Shown here: positions 18,137-27,240 of the stretch, one piece after another
Layout: each line of letters begins with the position of its first letter
Numbering within the stretch: position 1 is the first letter of the stretch
Source: an uncultured Clostridia bacterium
Lineage (GTDB): Bacteria > Bacillota > Clostridia > TANB77 > CAG-508
Reading direction: 5' to 3'
Assembly (NCBI GenBank): GCA_949948835.1
Contig: CATLHF010000004.1
Span: 1-64,000 of the forward strand
DNA length: 64,000 nucleotides
Position numbers and translations under genes: made by a program
The notes under the pieces: model-generated
Database searches by the model: none
Told to the model about the DNA's origin: nothing
The model's input: only the letters and a program-made list of their open reading frames with translations

Positions 18137-19406
18137 AGAGTATCTATCAACTTTTTATAAAGGAACAAAAGGACCAACATTAGATGCAATTAAATATTTT
18201 ATGGAAGAATTAGACCATCCAGAAAAAAGCCTGAAAATTGTTCATGTAGCAGGAACAAATGGAAAAGGTAGCGTTTGTGAAATGCTATCTACTGTATTAG
18301 AACAAGCAGGCTACAAAGTAGGATTGTTCATGTCTCCACATATTGTTAGGTTTAATGAAAGAATTCGTGTAAATCATCAAGAAATATTAAATAAAGAACT
18401 AGAAGAATTAACTAATATCATGGAACCAATTGTAACAAAATATAACCAAACACATGAAGTACATGTAACATTATTTGAAATAGAAACAGCAATGGCATTA
18501 CTATATTTTGTTAAAAACAAATGTGATATTGTAGTATTAGAAACGGGTCTTGGTGGACTTGTAGACTGTACTAATATAGTAAAGCCAATTTTATCTATTA
18601 TTACATCTATTGGATATGATCATATGGACATTTTAGGAAGTACTTTAGAAGAAATTGCAATTCAAAAAGCAGGTATTATAAAGGAAAATTCAGAGACAAT
18701 ATTTGTAGAACAAGAAGAAAGTGTTAATGAAATCATAGAAAAAACTTGTAACCAAAAGAATAATACATTGCATGTAATTAAGCAAAAAGACTGGACAAAT
18801 GTATCATATAAAGACGAATATCAAGTATTTGATTATAAAGATTACAGGCAAATACAAATTAACTTAAAAGGAAATAAACAAATACCAAATGCTTGTATTG
18901 TTTTAGAAGCATTAGAAGTATTGCAAGAAAATGGTTATGAAGTTTATAGAAAGAATATAGAAGAAGGACTAAAAACAGTAGTACACAAAGCAAGATTTGA
19001 ACAAATTTATAAAGAGCCAACAATTATATTTGATGGTGGGCATAATGAAGCAGCAATAAAGAATTTAAAAGAAACGATTGAACAATATTATAAAAATAAT
19101 GATAAGATATATATTTTATCAATTTTAAAAACAAAAGACTATAAAACAGTTATTAAAGAATTAATGGAAGATAACAAATCAATTTTTATTTTTACAGATG
19201 GAACTAAAGAACAAGATGAAGTAAAATGCTATGTAAAAAAAGAAGATTTATATAAAGAAGCTATACAATATAGGAAAGAAAATATATTTATGGATTCTTT
19301 AGAAAATGCATTATCAAAATGTAAAGCAGATTATAAAGATAAAACAATCTTTATAATTGGAAGTTTTTATACGTATAGCGAAGTATTAGAAAATTTAGAG
19401 AAGTGA
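18126..19406 (+). CDS. folC: Folylpolyglutamate synthase / dihydrofolate synthase
   Basis: 426 residues. The ATP loop is HVAGTNGKGSV (about 40-50) and LETGLGGLVDCTNIV is the FolC signature after it; FDGGHNEAAIKNL marks the C-terminal Mur-ligase-like domain. It adds glutamates to imported folate, trapping it inside the cell, which explains its position between FolT and the ECF energy module. The start at 18126 follows AAGGAG by six bases; two earlier in-frame ATG codons are too close to or overlap that RBS. Confidence 0.93.
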   Translation: MKTKEYLSTFYKGTKGPTLDAIKYFMEELDHPEKSLKIVHVAGTNGKGSVCEMLSTVLEQAGYKVGLFMSPHIVRFNERIRVNHQEILNKELEELTNIMEPIVTKYNQTHEVHVTLFEIETAMALLYFVKNKCDIVVLETGLGGLVDCTNIVKPILSIITSIGYDHMDILGSTLEEIAIQKAGIIKENSETIFVEQEESVNEIIEKTCNQKNNTLHVIKQKDWTNVSYKDEYQVFDYKDYRQIQINLKGNKQIPNACIVLEALEVLQENGYEVYRKNIEEGLKTVVHKARFEQIYKEPTIIFDGGHNEAAIKNLKETIEQYYKNNDKIYILSILKTKDYKTVIKELMEDNKSIFIFTDGTKEQDEVKCYVKKEDLYKEAIQYRKENIFMDSLENALSKCKADYKDKTIFIIGSFYTYSEVLENLEK

Positions 19407-19411
19407 GAAAA

Positions 19412-20231
19412 ATGATTGAATTAAAAAATGTAAGTTATGGTTATGAAAAAAAGAAAACTATTATAAAAGAAGTTAGTTGTAAAATAGAACCAGGTAAGTT
19501 TACTTGCGTGATTGGCAAAAATGGCTCACGGAAAATCAACACTTGCAAAATTAATTGCAGGAATTGTAAAGCCAACTTACGGAGAAGTGCTAATTGAAGA
19601 AAAAAGTACAAAGAAAAAAGAGAACTTTTTACCAATCCGTAAAGAGGTTGGAATTGTATTTCAAAACCCAGAAAACCAAATTATTTTCAATTCTGTAGAA
19701 GATGAAATAAGATTTCCTTTAGAAAACCTAAAATTAGAAAATGTAGAAGAAAAAATAACAGAAGCACTTAAAAAAGTAGGGCTTGAAGGAAAAGAAAAAC
19801 AAGAGGCTTATACATTATCACTAGGTCAAAAACAAAGACTAACAATTGCATCAGTTCTTGCTATGGAAACGAAATACATTGTACTTGATGAACCTACTGC
19901 AATGCTTGACCCAAAAGGAAAAGAAGAAATATATAAAATCGTAAAAGAACTAAAACAAGAAGGTTATTCTATTATTTACATTACAAATATTATTGATGAA
20001 ATTTTATTGTCTGATGAAATTTGGGTTATGGAGGAAGGTAGTATTAAAGCTACTTTTGAAAAAAAGGATATATTAGAGCATATCCAAGAAATTGAAGAAA
20101 GTGATATTAAAATACCAGAAATTATTACATTACTTCAAGACCTTAAAAAGCAAAATATAGACATAGAATTAAAAGATTGGACAATGCAAGAGCTAATACA
20201 GAAGCTAGTTGAAAAATATAAAGGAGAGTAG
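19412..20231 (+). CDS. ecfA: ECF transporter ATPase (EcfA-like), read through a +1 frameshift
   Basis: An ABC ATPase that powers the folate transporter. IELKNVSYGYEKKK opens the domain, Walker A is CVIGKNGS-GKSTLAKLI, the Q loop is IVFQNPENQI, the signature is LSLGQKQRL, and Walker B is YIVLDEPTAMLDP. The QNPENQ text is typical of ECF ATPases. The two frames join inside Walker A at the CGG of 19529-19531; skipping C supplies the invariant Gly before Lys-Ser-Thr and gives 272 residues, the normal size. Only one ATPase gene is present, whereas many ECF modules have two. Confidence 0.9.
19529..19531 (+). other. CGG +1 frameshift site inside the Walker A motif of the ECF ATPase
   Basis: TCA-CGG-AAA in the zero frame; the frame ends about 22 codons on. 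Dropping C gives TCA-GGA-AAA-TCA-ACA, that is S-G-K-S-T, the invariant P-loop. This is the clearest proof that a Gly is decoded at the site if the protein is made. Confidence 0.9.
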
Positions 20232-20234
20232 AAA

Positions 20235-20813
20235 GTGAAAACAGTTATAAAATTTATTACATTTTTTATTTATACAATTTGTTTATTTTGGGTTAAAGAC
20301 ATTAATGTATTACTAGCAATTTTTGCATTTCAAATACTATTCACTCTATTATGTCATGTTTCAATAATTGGTGCAATAAAGACAATATGGAAACTTTTGC
20401 CGTTTATTATATTTACTGTTATAATAGACTTATTTGTAATGGAAGTAATTGATTCTATATTAATTGGAATTAGACTTGTTATGGCATGTCATGCAACATA
20501 CATATTTGGAAAAACGACAACAGCTATGCAAATTGCAAAAGCAATAAAAAAGTTATTATATCCATTAACTTGGTTTGGAGTAAATACGAATAATATTGGT
20601 ATAATGGTAAGCCTTGCAATTACTTTTATTCCAATTATAAGAAAAGAAATTGAGAATATACGTTATAGCCTAAAAGCAAAAGGTTTTAACATGAGTTTTA
20701 TCAATCAGATAACACATATCAATTATATAATGGGGCCACTTTTTTACTCATTACTTAGAAAAGTAAGCGAGTTAGAAAATGCACTAAAATCAAAAGCATA
20801 TGTAGAAGAATAA
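20235..20813 (+). CDS. ecfT: ECF transporter transmembrane (T) component
   Basis: 192 residues with several membrane segments. The coupling helices carry the two short Ala-x-Gly-like motifs, here SLKAKGFN and ALKSKAYV, which contact the ATPase. It starts at GTG, eight bases after AAGGAG, three bases after the ATPase stop, so translation is probably coupled. It is shorter than many EcfT proteins (about 260), consistent with a small dedicated T subunit for FolT. Confidence 0.85.
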   Translation: MKTVIKFITFFIYTICLFWVKDINVLLAIFAFQILFTLLCHVSIIGAIKTIWKLLPFIIFTVIIDLFVMEVIDSILIGIRLVMACHATYIFGKTTTAMQIAKAIKKLLYPLTWFGVNTNNIGIMVSLAITFIPIIRKEIENIRYSLKAKGFNMSFINQITHINYIMGPLFYSLLRKVSELENALKSKAYVEE

Positions 20814-20845
20814 AAAAGATATCAAAAGTATTTGATATCTTTTTT
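20812..20845 (+). terminator. Terminator of the folate unit
   Basis: AAAAAAGATATCAAA/TTTGATATCTTTTTT with an AGTA loop, beginning at the ecfT stop codon. Confidence 0.92.
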
Positions 20846-20884
20846 ATTGTAGTATATAATAAAGAAAAATAATAGGAGAAACAA

Positions 20885-22165
20885 ATGATAGAAAACGAGA
20901 AGTTAGTTAAAGCACGTAAGAGAAACATGAAACTCTACCCATTTTATAGAGCATTTGCAAGTGATATTATATTTTTATATGCGATAAAGTTGTTGTTCTT
21001 AACACAAGTAAGAGGGGTAACTGCGGCAGATGTTATCTTTTCTGTATCAATGTATGCAATGTTTATGATACTTTTACAAATACCTGCAATGGTAGTTATT
21101 CAAAAAATAGGATATAGAAGAAGTGCATTCTTAAGTAATCTATTTAATATATTTTATGTTGGAATCTTAATGTTTAGTAGTAATGTTGTTCATTTATGTA
21201 TTGCAGAATTCATGAGTGCACTTACATTTTCCTTAAAGGATGTAGCAGAGCCAAGTTTACTTAGTGCATCTATTCCAAAAACAGAAAAAAGAGGAAAAAT
21301 ATACTCAAAGTTAGAAGGAAAAGGAAAAGCACATTATTATTACATAGACGCAATAACTGCAGTACTTTCAGGCTTTATGTATGTAGCGAATCCATATTTA
21401 CCACTAATACTTGCAATTGCTGTTTCAGTATTTGCATGCCTTTTATCACTTTTGTTTGAAGAAATTAAGGAAAAAGAAGAAAAACGAGACTCTATAAATC
21501 TTAAAGAATATATTGGACAATTACAAAAATCATTTGTATTTATTTTAAAATCTAAACGTTTAAAAAGTTTGTTACTTTATAGCGGAATTACATGGGGATT
21601 TATGTGTATTATGTCAGATTACAGAACTAGTGTATTACAAGACATTAATACACCAGCACAAATTATTGGAATAATGGCAGCAATTTTTGGAATTGTATCT
21701 GGAATTGCTTCTAAAAAACAAGTACAATTTCATAATATGTTTAGAAACCATTCATTATCTGTTATCATGATTAGTTGTGCAACTGCAATGGTATTAAGTG
21801 GTGCAATTGTTCTTATAAAAGCACCAGTATGGATATGTATTGCTATCATTTTAGTACTTGGACTTGTTGGAAAAATTGATAATGCGATGAATAATATTTT
21901 AACAAATAGATATTTAGGAAATTTTTCAAGTGGTGAAATGACTTCTAATATATATGCAACAAATTCAATTGCAAGAAATATATTTAGAATGATAATAGGA
22001 ATGACGGGCTCATGGCTAATTAGTGTTGTGCCAAGTGCAAATGCAATGTTCTATGCAGGAGGAGTATTTTTAGCAATTAGTATTATACTAATGTTATATA
22101 TGAGACAACGTGTTGGTTTAAAACCAGAAGAATATCCTAAAGAAGAAATAGAAATGAAGGTATAA
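20885..22165 (+). CDS. MFS transporter
   Basis: 426 residues with about twelve hydrophobic segments in two groups, separated by a charged central loop (EEIKEKEEKRDSINLKEY). The first half contains VIQKIGYRRSAFLSN, a variant of the conserved loop between helices 2 and 3 of the major facilitator family. The substrate cannot be read from sequence. AATAGGAG precedes the start, and the lipase-like gene follows after 14 bases. Confidence 0.8.
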   Translation: MIENEKLVKARKRNMKLYPFYRAFASDIIFLYAIKLLFLTQVRGVTAADVIFSVSMYAMFMILLQIPAMVVIQKIGYRRSAFLSNLFNIFYVGILMFSSNVVHLCIAEFMSALTFSLKDVAEPSLLSASIPKTEKRGKIYSKLEGKGKAHYYYIDAITAVLSGFMYVANPYLPLILAIAVSVFACLLSLLFEEIKEKEEKRDSINLKEYIGQLQKSFVFILKSKRLKSLLLYSGITWGFMCIMSDYRTSVLQDINTPAQIIGIMAAIFGIVSGIASKKQVQFHNMFRNHSLSVIMISCATAMVLSGAIVLIKAPVWICIAIILVLGLVGKIDNAMNNILTNRYLGNFSSGEMTSNIYATNSIARNIFRMIIGMTGSWLISVVPSANAMFYAGGVFLAISIILMLYMRQRVGLKPEEYPKEEIEMKV

Positions 22166-22179
22166 AAAAGGAGAATTAT

Positions 22180-23109
22180 ATGCAAGAAAGTTTTTATTTT
22201 ACATCATCAGCTAAAGAAAGTGTACATGCAAAAATTTGGAAAAATGATAATATAAAAAGGTATAAAGGAATTGTACAACTTGTCCATGGAATGCAAGAAT
22301 ATATTGAAAGATACGATGAATTTGCAAAATTACTTGCAGATAGTGGTTATATTGTTGTAGGACATGACCATTTGGGACATGGCGATACAGCAAAAGATGA
22401 TAGCGATTTAGGATATTTTGCTAAAGAAAATGGCTGGGATAGACTTGCAGAGGATGTTCATATTTTACAAAATAAAGTATCAAAAGAATACCCAGAGCTA
22501 CCATATATTATTTTTGGGCATAGTATGGGTTCACTAGTTGTTAGAACATATTTAACAAAATATAAGGACGACTTAGCAGGAGTTATCCTTTCGGGAACCA
22601 GTGGACAAAAAAGTGGCTTATTAGCAGGACAAATTTTAATAAAACTTATTATGCTTTTTAGAGGAGATAGATATCGTAGTAGTTTATTAGAATACTTAAT
22701 TACAGGATCATTTAATAAAAAATTCAAACCAAATCGTACTAAAGCTGATTGGACAACAAGAGACGAAGAAGTAGTTAATAAATATCAAAAAGACCCAAAA
22801 TGTGGCTTCAATTTTACTACAAATGGCTATTTGAATTTATTAAAAGGAAGTTACTATTTATCAAAACAAAGAAATATAAATAAAACTTTGAATGTTCCAA
22901 TTTTACTTATTTCAGGAGATAAAGACCCAGTTGGTGGAATGAGCAAAGGTGTTATAAGAGTATTTGATATGTTTGAAAAAGCAGGACTAGATAAAGTAAC
23001 GATTCGTTTATTTAAAGATGCACGCCATGAATTACTAAATGAAATAAACAAAGACGAAGTATGTTATGTAATACTTGATTGGCTAAGTAAAATATTGGAG
23101 AAGAAATAA
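22180..23109 (+). CDS. Alpha/beta hydrolase of the monoacylglycerol lipase / serine aminopeptidase S33 type
   Basis: 309 residues. QLVHGMQEYIERYDEFA is the oxyanion region, FGHSMGSLVVR carries the nucleophile Ser, ISGDKDPVGG the acid and DARHELLNE the His: a full catalytic triad. The lid region between about 150 and 220 is typical of monoacylglycerol lipase/lysophospholipase relatives. No signal peptide, so intracellular. It lies in a tight run with the MFS gene and the kinase-like gene. Confidence 0.88.
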   Translation: MQESFYFTSSAKESVHAKIWKNDNIKRYKGIVQLVHGMQEYIERYDEFAKLLADSGYIVVGHDHLGHGDTAKDDSDLGYFAKENGWDRLAEDVHILQNKVSKEYPELPYIIFGHSMGSLVVRTYLTKYKDDLAGVILSGTSGQKSGLLAGQILIKLIMLFRGDRYRSSLLEYLITGSFNKKFKPNRTKADWTTRDEEVVNKYQKDPKCGFNFTTNGYLNLLKGSYYLSKQRNINKTLNVPILLISGDKDPVGGMSKGVIRVFDMFEKAGLDKVTIRLFKDARHELLNEINKDEVCYVILDWLSKILEKK

Positions 23110-23110
23110 G

Positions 23111-23695
23111 ATGAGTAGAAAACAAATTATTATTGCTGGAGTGGCAAGGGCAGGAAAAAGTACAGTATGCAATGAATTAACAAAAAGAGGAAATTATCAA
23201 CATATTGAAGCAGATACTATCACATTTGCATTTCAAAACAGTTTTTCTGAAACAGGAATTTCACATACTGATTTTTGGGGATTAAAACAAACAAGTAAAC
23301 CATTTAGTAAGTTTTTATCTGCTTGGATAAAAGAAGTACAAAAATCTGGAACTTGTAATAAAGTAGATTATAAAATGGCAATTGATGTATATCATATTTT
23401 ACCAGAGGATTTTGTAGAATGTTTTCCAAAAGAAAATTGCGAAATTTACTTTTTAGGTTATCCAAATATATCAGTTGAAGAAAAGATACAACAAATTAGA
23501 AAATTTGATACTATAGATGACTGGACAATTGAAGAAAGTGATGAAAGTTTGAAAGAACGTATTGAAACTTATATAGAGATTAGCAAATACCTACAGGAAG
23601 AATGTGAGAAATATGGATTACCATTTATAGATGTTAGTTATAATAGAGAAGAAATTTTAGAAAATTTAGTAAACGAAATTATAGTGCAAAACTAA
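23111..23695 (+). CDS. P-loop kinase-like ATPase
   Basis: 194 residues. Walker A is GVARAGKSTVCNEL (about 9-22), followed by IEADTITFAF where small-molecule kinases have their acceptor Asp. The rest is helical. It looks like a nucleotide/shikimate-kinase-type fold but the substrate is unknown. It starts one base after the hydrolase stop, so the two are cotranslated. Confidence 0.7.
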   Translation: MSRKQIIIAGVARAGKSTVCNELTKRGNYQHIEADTITFAFQNSFSETGISHTDFWGLKQTSKPFSKFLSAWIKEVQKSGTCNKVDYKMAIDVYHILPEDFVECFPKENCEIYFLGYPNISVEEKIQQIRKFDTIDDWTIEESDESLKERIETYIEISKYLQEECEKYGLPFIDVSYNREEILENLVNEIIVQN

Positions 23696-23731
23696 AATAG
23701 AAGAATACAAATAAAGAAAAGTTCTAATACA

Positions 23732-23779
23732 ACCCCCCGTTGAATACAATGTACAAAACAACGTATTCATAAGGGGGTC
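23732..23779 (+). promoter_or_regulatory. Palindromic leader hiding the spoIIID RBS
   Basis: ACCCCCCGTTGAATAC (23732-23747) can pair with GTATTCATAAGGGGGT (23763-23778). The 3' arm contains the AAGGGGG RBS of spoIIID. The AATACAAT inside resembles a mother-cell sigma-E -10 box, but no convincing -35 is seen. Confidence 0.5.
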
Positions 23780-23785
23780 TTTCAT

Positions 23786-24055
23786 TTGGGAAAAATATAC
23801 ATAGAAGAACGTGCAGTAAATTTGGCACAGTATATTATAGATAGTGGAGATACGGTAAGAGGAGCTGCTAAAAAGTTTGGAATTAGCAAAAGTACAGTAC
23901 ATAAAGATGTTAGTGAAAGATTACAAAAGATAAACCCTATTTTAGCGTTGGAGGTTAGAAAGATATTGGATGAAAATAAGGCGGAGAGACATATTCGAGG
24001 AGGAATGGCAACCAAGTTAAAATATACACATGAAAAAGAACAAAATGTAGGATAA
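23786..24055 (+). CDS. spoIIID: Stage III sporulation transcriptional regulator SpoIIID
   Basis: 89 residues, with the whole family pattern: YIEERAVNLAQYIID at the start, the helix-turn-helix AAKKFGISKSTVHKD, then ERLQKINPILALEV and RHIRGGMATKLKY. In the mother cell SpoIIID binds DNA and switches sigma-E genes on or off before sigma-K. It starts at TTG, eight bases after AAGGGGG. The RBS can be masked by the upstream palindrome. Confidence 0.96.
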   Translation: MGKIYIEERAVNLAQYIIDSGDTVRGAAKKFGISKSTVHKDVSERLQKINPILALEVRKILDENKAERHIRGGMATKLKYTHEKEQNVG

Positions 24056-24093
24056 AAAAAGTACCACTTCAATAATGAAGTGGTGCTTTTTTT
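24054..24093. terminator. Bidirectional terminator between spoIIID and the zinc-ribbon gene
   Basis: AAAAAAAGTACCACTTCA/TGAAGTGGTGCTTTTTTT with an ATAA-type loop; both converging genes end beside it. Confidence 0.92.
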
Positions 24094-24268
24094 AGTAATT
24101 GTTGTTAAAGTTATTTCTTTGTTGTTTTCTTGCTTTTCTGCAATCTGGACATCTTTGTGGTTCGTTTGTAAATCCTTTTTCAGCATAGAATTGTTGTTCA
24201 CCAGCAGTGAATACGAATTCAGCACCACAATCTTTACATACTAATGTTTTGTCTTGTAATTCTTCCAT
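24092..24268 (-). CDS. Small zinc-ribbon protein (zf-trcl type)
   Basis: 58 residues: MEELQDKTLVCKDCGAEFVF, then GEQQFYAEKGFTNEPQRC followed by PDCRKARKQQ and an Asn-rich tail. The two CxxC pairs (about residues 11-14 and 40-43) bind zinc; this is the probable zinc-binding domain common in Clostridia, sometimes near cold-shock genes. Its role is unknown, possibly nucleic-acid binding given the basic tail. RBS AAGGAGG lies ten bases before the start, within a strong hairpin of the leader. Confidence 0.88.
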   Translation of the reverse strand: MEELQDKTLVCKDCGAEFVFTAGEQQFYAEKGFTNEPQRCPDCRKARKQQRNNFNNNY

Positions 24269-24278
24269 GTTATAAAAC

Positions 24279-24340
24279 CCTCCTTTTTAGAAAATCGAAT
24301 TAATCTTTTCTTGACACATTGAACCATTCTAAAAAGAAGG
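24279..24340 (-). promoter_or_regulatory. Leader hairpin masking the zinc-ribbon gene RBS
   Basis: On the minus strand CCTTCTTTTTAGAA (24340-24327) pairs over 14 bases with TTCTAAAAAGGAGG (24292-24279), which holds the RBS. The gene has its own promoter and a leader of about 115 bases, so this may be an RNA switch or thermosensor. Confidence 0.6.
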
Positions 24341-24390
24341 AAATCGTCTAAAATAAATTAAATCTAACACCTTTCAAAAGGCTAAATAAT

Positions 24391-24419
24391 ACTATAACAC
24401 ACAAAAACATAAGATACAA
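24391..24419 (-). promoter_or_regulatory. Promoter of the zinc-ribbon gene
   Basis: Minus strand TTGTAT, 17 bases, TATAGT. Confidence 0.65.
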
Positions 24420-24455
24420 GTAAAAAAGAAGAAAAAGTGAAAATTAATGAATAAG

Positions 24456-24484
24456 TTGCATAAATTTACAAAAAATGGTACAAT
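24456..24484 (+). promoter_or_regulatory. Promoter of the dNTPase-like gene
   Basis: TTGCAT, 17 bases, TACAAT, ending 32 bases before the ATG at 24517. Confidence 0.8.
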
Positions 24485-24516
24485 AATAGTAGTTATGTAA
24501 ATGAGGAGGGGAAGTT

Positions 24517-26104
24517 ATGCTAATATATAAAGGAAAGTTATCTATTGAATTAGAAGAGAATATCGAGAAATTACAAACACAAATACGGACAATTGGAAAA
24601 ACTAAAAGAGATGATTATAAATTCATCTACATATCGTTTGCTAGATGGAAAAACACAAATGATAGAAGAAAGTAAAGAAAATGAGATAAGATCTAGAATG
24701 GAACATACTGCTAATGCTGCAGCTATTTCAAAAAAGATTATTGGGAGAATTTATGATTTGTGTTCGATTCCTAAAATATCTGAAACTGTTTTATTCCAAT
24801 TGAATAAAAAAAGAGATGAATTATATACTGAAATCACAGCTTTATCACATGATTTAGGACATACCCCATTTGGACATGCAGGAGAAGCTGTTGTGAATGA
24901 ATTTATGCAATCAATTGATGATAAAGAAATGATTATGAAAATAATAGAAAAAAGAAGGGAAGTTTTTGGAAACGAGTATGAAGAAGAACAAGGACATACA
25001 GACTATTTTAAAGGAAAATTAAGCTTCGAACATAATGAACAAAGTGCAATAGAATTTGCTAAAATAATAGAAAGAAATATAGAAGAATTTGATCAAATAG
25101 ATACAAAAAAAATAATTCAAGGTATCTTATCACACAGTATTACAAGAGTTAGTGTTGTGCCAGATGATTTAATGGCACAAATTGTAAGACAAACAGATAA
25201 AATTGAATATCGAAATTATGATTATAATGAAGTTATGGAATATGTTAAATTTAATGAGGGTGAAGAAGATTTAATTCAATACCAATCGATGTCAGTACAA
25301 GAAAGAATTGAAAAGATTATTGAAGATATTGCAAATGAAGCAGTAGAAGAAGGCAGAATTAACGATAATAATCGTGCTTTAGAGATGTGTAAAAAATTAA
25401 GAAAAAAATATGAAAATGTTATCTATTTCATTGAAGAAGACGGAAAAAGAGATTTATTAACAGGAGATAATCGTGAAAGACAACAGATGATATATAAAAA
25501 ATTATTAGAGTATTATTATCAACATCCAGAAAAAATACCAACTAAAACAATGGTATATAATAATCCACTTAATAGCAAAAAAGAAAGGCAAAGAGTCATA
25601 TCATTTGATAAAACACAAAATCCAAGCGACACATTAGGAGAAAATGTGGTAGGATATGTAAATACTTTTACAAACAAAAAATGCTTTGATACATATATAA
25701 GATTAGTAAAAGAAAGAATACTAAAAGGACAAGGATATGGGATAGAACCAATTACTAGAGAAGAAATCGAAGAACGTAAAAAATTACAGCTCCAAGAACG
25801 AATTGCAAAGAGAAAGGCAGAAGATGTATATAAAGGAAGAGAAGCTCATACAGACCAAGAATATGTAAATATGATACAAAGAAAAAACCAAACATTTTAT
25901 CAAAACGATTTGACAGAAGAAGGAAGAAGAACGATTGAAGAAAATAGAATAAAACACCAAAAAGAAAATGAGGAAGATGAATTATTGTGGTGGATGGTAA
26001 AAAAAGCAGATACAGAGCGTGTTCAAAAATTTACCAAAGATCTAATAGAATCAACACCAGAAAGAATCGAAATGAAGAAAAAAGACGAAGAACTAGAATT
26101 ATAA
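24517..26104 (+). CDS. HD-domain dNTP triphosphohydrolase-like protein, read through a +1 frameshift
   Basis: The true start is the ATG at 24517, preceded by GAGGAGG and a promoter. The first 23 codons lead to an in-frame CGG at 24586; skipping C continues as TQI-GQLEKLKEMIINS and gives 528 residues. A start at the TTG of 24593 would have no RBS. The HD metal site is RMEHTANAAAIS followed by SHDLGHTPFGHAGE, then FEHNEQSAIEF, the dGTPase-family arrangement; these enzymes hydrolyse dNTP to nucleoside and triphosphate. The C-terminal 150 residues are charged and coiled-coil-like, longer than in typical dGTPases. Confidence 0.82.
24586..24588 (+). other. CGG +1 frameshift site, dNTPase-like gene
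   Basis: ATA-CGG-ACA is codon 24 counted from the RBS-supported ATG; the zero frame ends about 30 codons later. Dropping C gives ATA-GGA-CAA and enters the long HD-protein frame. Confidence 0.8.
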
Positions 26105-26111
26105 AAATAGT

Positions 26112-26143
26112 AAATAGCGATACAAAAGGTATCGCTATTTTTT
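26112..26143 (+). terminator. Terminator after the dNTPase-like gene
   Basis: AAATAGCGATAC/GTATCGCTATTT with an AAAAG loop and TTT tail. Confidence 0.92.
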
Positions 26144-26205
26144 CACCAAACTACACAATTCGACATAAAATATAGTGGGACGAATGGGCATGTGAGGTGA
26201 GAAAT

Positions 26206-27072
26206 GTGAAAAAGATAAAAAAAGGAGATATTGTAGGTAGAAAGTCGTATGGAAAAGATATTCTATTTACAGTAGAAAAAATTATTCAAAGAAAAAATCA
26301 ACAACCAATTGCTATTTTAAAAGGGCTTATCATTCGAATTGAAGCAGATGCATTATTAGATGATTTAGTTATTATGGAAGAAAAACAAATACAAACCAAT
26401 ATGAGAAGTTTAGAAGAAAAATTGGCAGATAAAATGAAACAATATGATATTTTTCCAAAACAACGTTCCAAAATATTTGGAAGAAGTTTTCTAAAGAGTG
26501 AAAATAGAGGGGAAGAAAATGGAAAAATCCTTCATTTAGATGGAGATAAACGATATAGTGATAAATCTGTAAAATGCTATAAAAAACTAGGACTAAATGC
26601 AATTGTACGAAACATTCCAGAAAATAGGCAAGAATATGTTGTACTTGATTTATTAAATCGATATAAGCCAGATGTATTAGTGATTACAGGACATGATGGA
26701 ATGATAAAAAATGGAACTGCTTTTAACGATATTTATAATTATCGAAATTCAAAATACTTCATTAACACCGTAAAAGAAGCAAAAAGATGGGTACACCAGA
26801 CTGGAAAAGATTTAGTAATATTTGCAGGTGCTTGCCAAAGCTATTATGAAGCATTAGTTGCAGCAGGGGCCAATTTTGCATCATCCCCAGCTAGAGTATT
26901 AATTGACTTTATGGATCCATTAATTGTAGCAGAAAAAGTAGCAACAACAGAAGACTATAAATATATTACGATCAATGATATTGCAGATGAACTTCGTGAT
27001 GGAACAAGAGGAATTAGTGGAATAGGAGCAAAAGGAAAACGTTATACAAGAACAAAAATAAGTGATGTTTAA
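26206..27072 (+). CDS. yabG: Sporulation-specific protease YabG
   Basis: 288 residues. KIKKGDIVGRKSYGKDILF at the start, ILHLDGDKRYSDKS, VITGHDGM, FAGACQSYYEALV with a probable catalytic Cys-His pair, and FASSPARVLIDFMDP match YabG throughout. It is a cysteine protease that processes spore coat and germination proteins in the mother cell. The GTG at 26206 is chosen because GAGGTGA ends five bases before; the GTG at 26197 overlaps it. yabG followed by veg is the same order as in Bacillus subtilis. Confidence 0.95.
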   Translation: MKKIKKGDIVGRKSYGKDILFTVEKIIQRKNQQPIAILKGLIIRIEADALLDDLVIMEEKQIQTNMRSLEEKLADKMKQYDIFPKQRSKIFGRSFLKSENRGEENGKILHLDGDKRYSDKSVKCYKKLGLNAIVRNIPENRQEYVVLDLLNRYKPDVLVITGHDGMIKNGTAFNDIYNYRNSKYFINTVKEAKRWVHQTGKDLVIFAGACQSYYEALVAAGANFASSPARVLIDFMDPLIVAEKVATTEDYKYITINDIADELRDGTRGISGIGAKGKRYTRTKISDV

Positions 27073-27097
27073 ACAGGTTGTTATGACCTGTTTAAAC
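27067..27097 (+). terminator. Hairpin at the end of yabG
   Basis: Perfect 11-bp stem GTTTAAACAGG/CCTGTTTAAAC covering the stop codon. There is no T run, so it may protect the 3' end and not terminate. Confidence 0.55.
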
Positions 27098-27211
27098 ATA
27101 GCAATAAAAAACTGTAATGTTTTTGTAATATTAATGTTACAAAAACGTAACAAAACTCTTAAAAACATTGATAATACTGAAAATATCACTTACGACAACG
27201 ATTTTTCTTTT

Positions 27212-27240
27212 TTGACATTTTATAACACAGATGATATAAT
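27212..27240 (+). promoter_or_regulatory. Perfect consensus sigma-A promoter of veg
   Basis: TTGACA, 17 bases, TATAAT: exact consensus. The Bacillus veg promoter is also one of the strongest known vegetative promoters. Confidence 0.93.

Noticed and set aside
24593..24616. TTG at 24593 as the start of the dNTPase-like gene
   Set aside because: No RBS before it, while ATG 24517 has GAGGAGG and a promoter and joins the frame through the CGG site.
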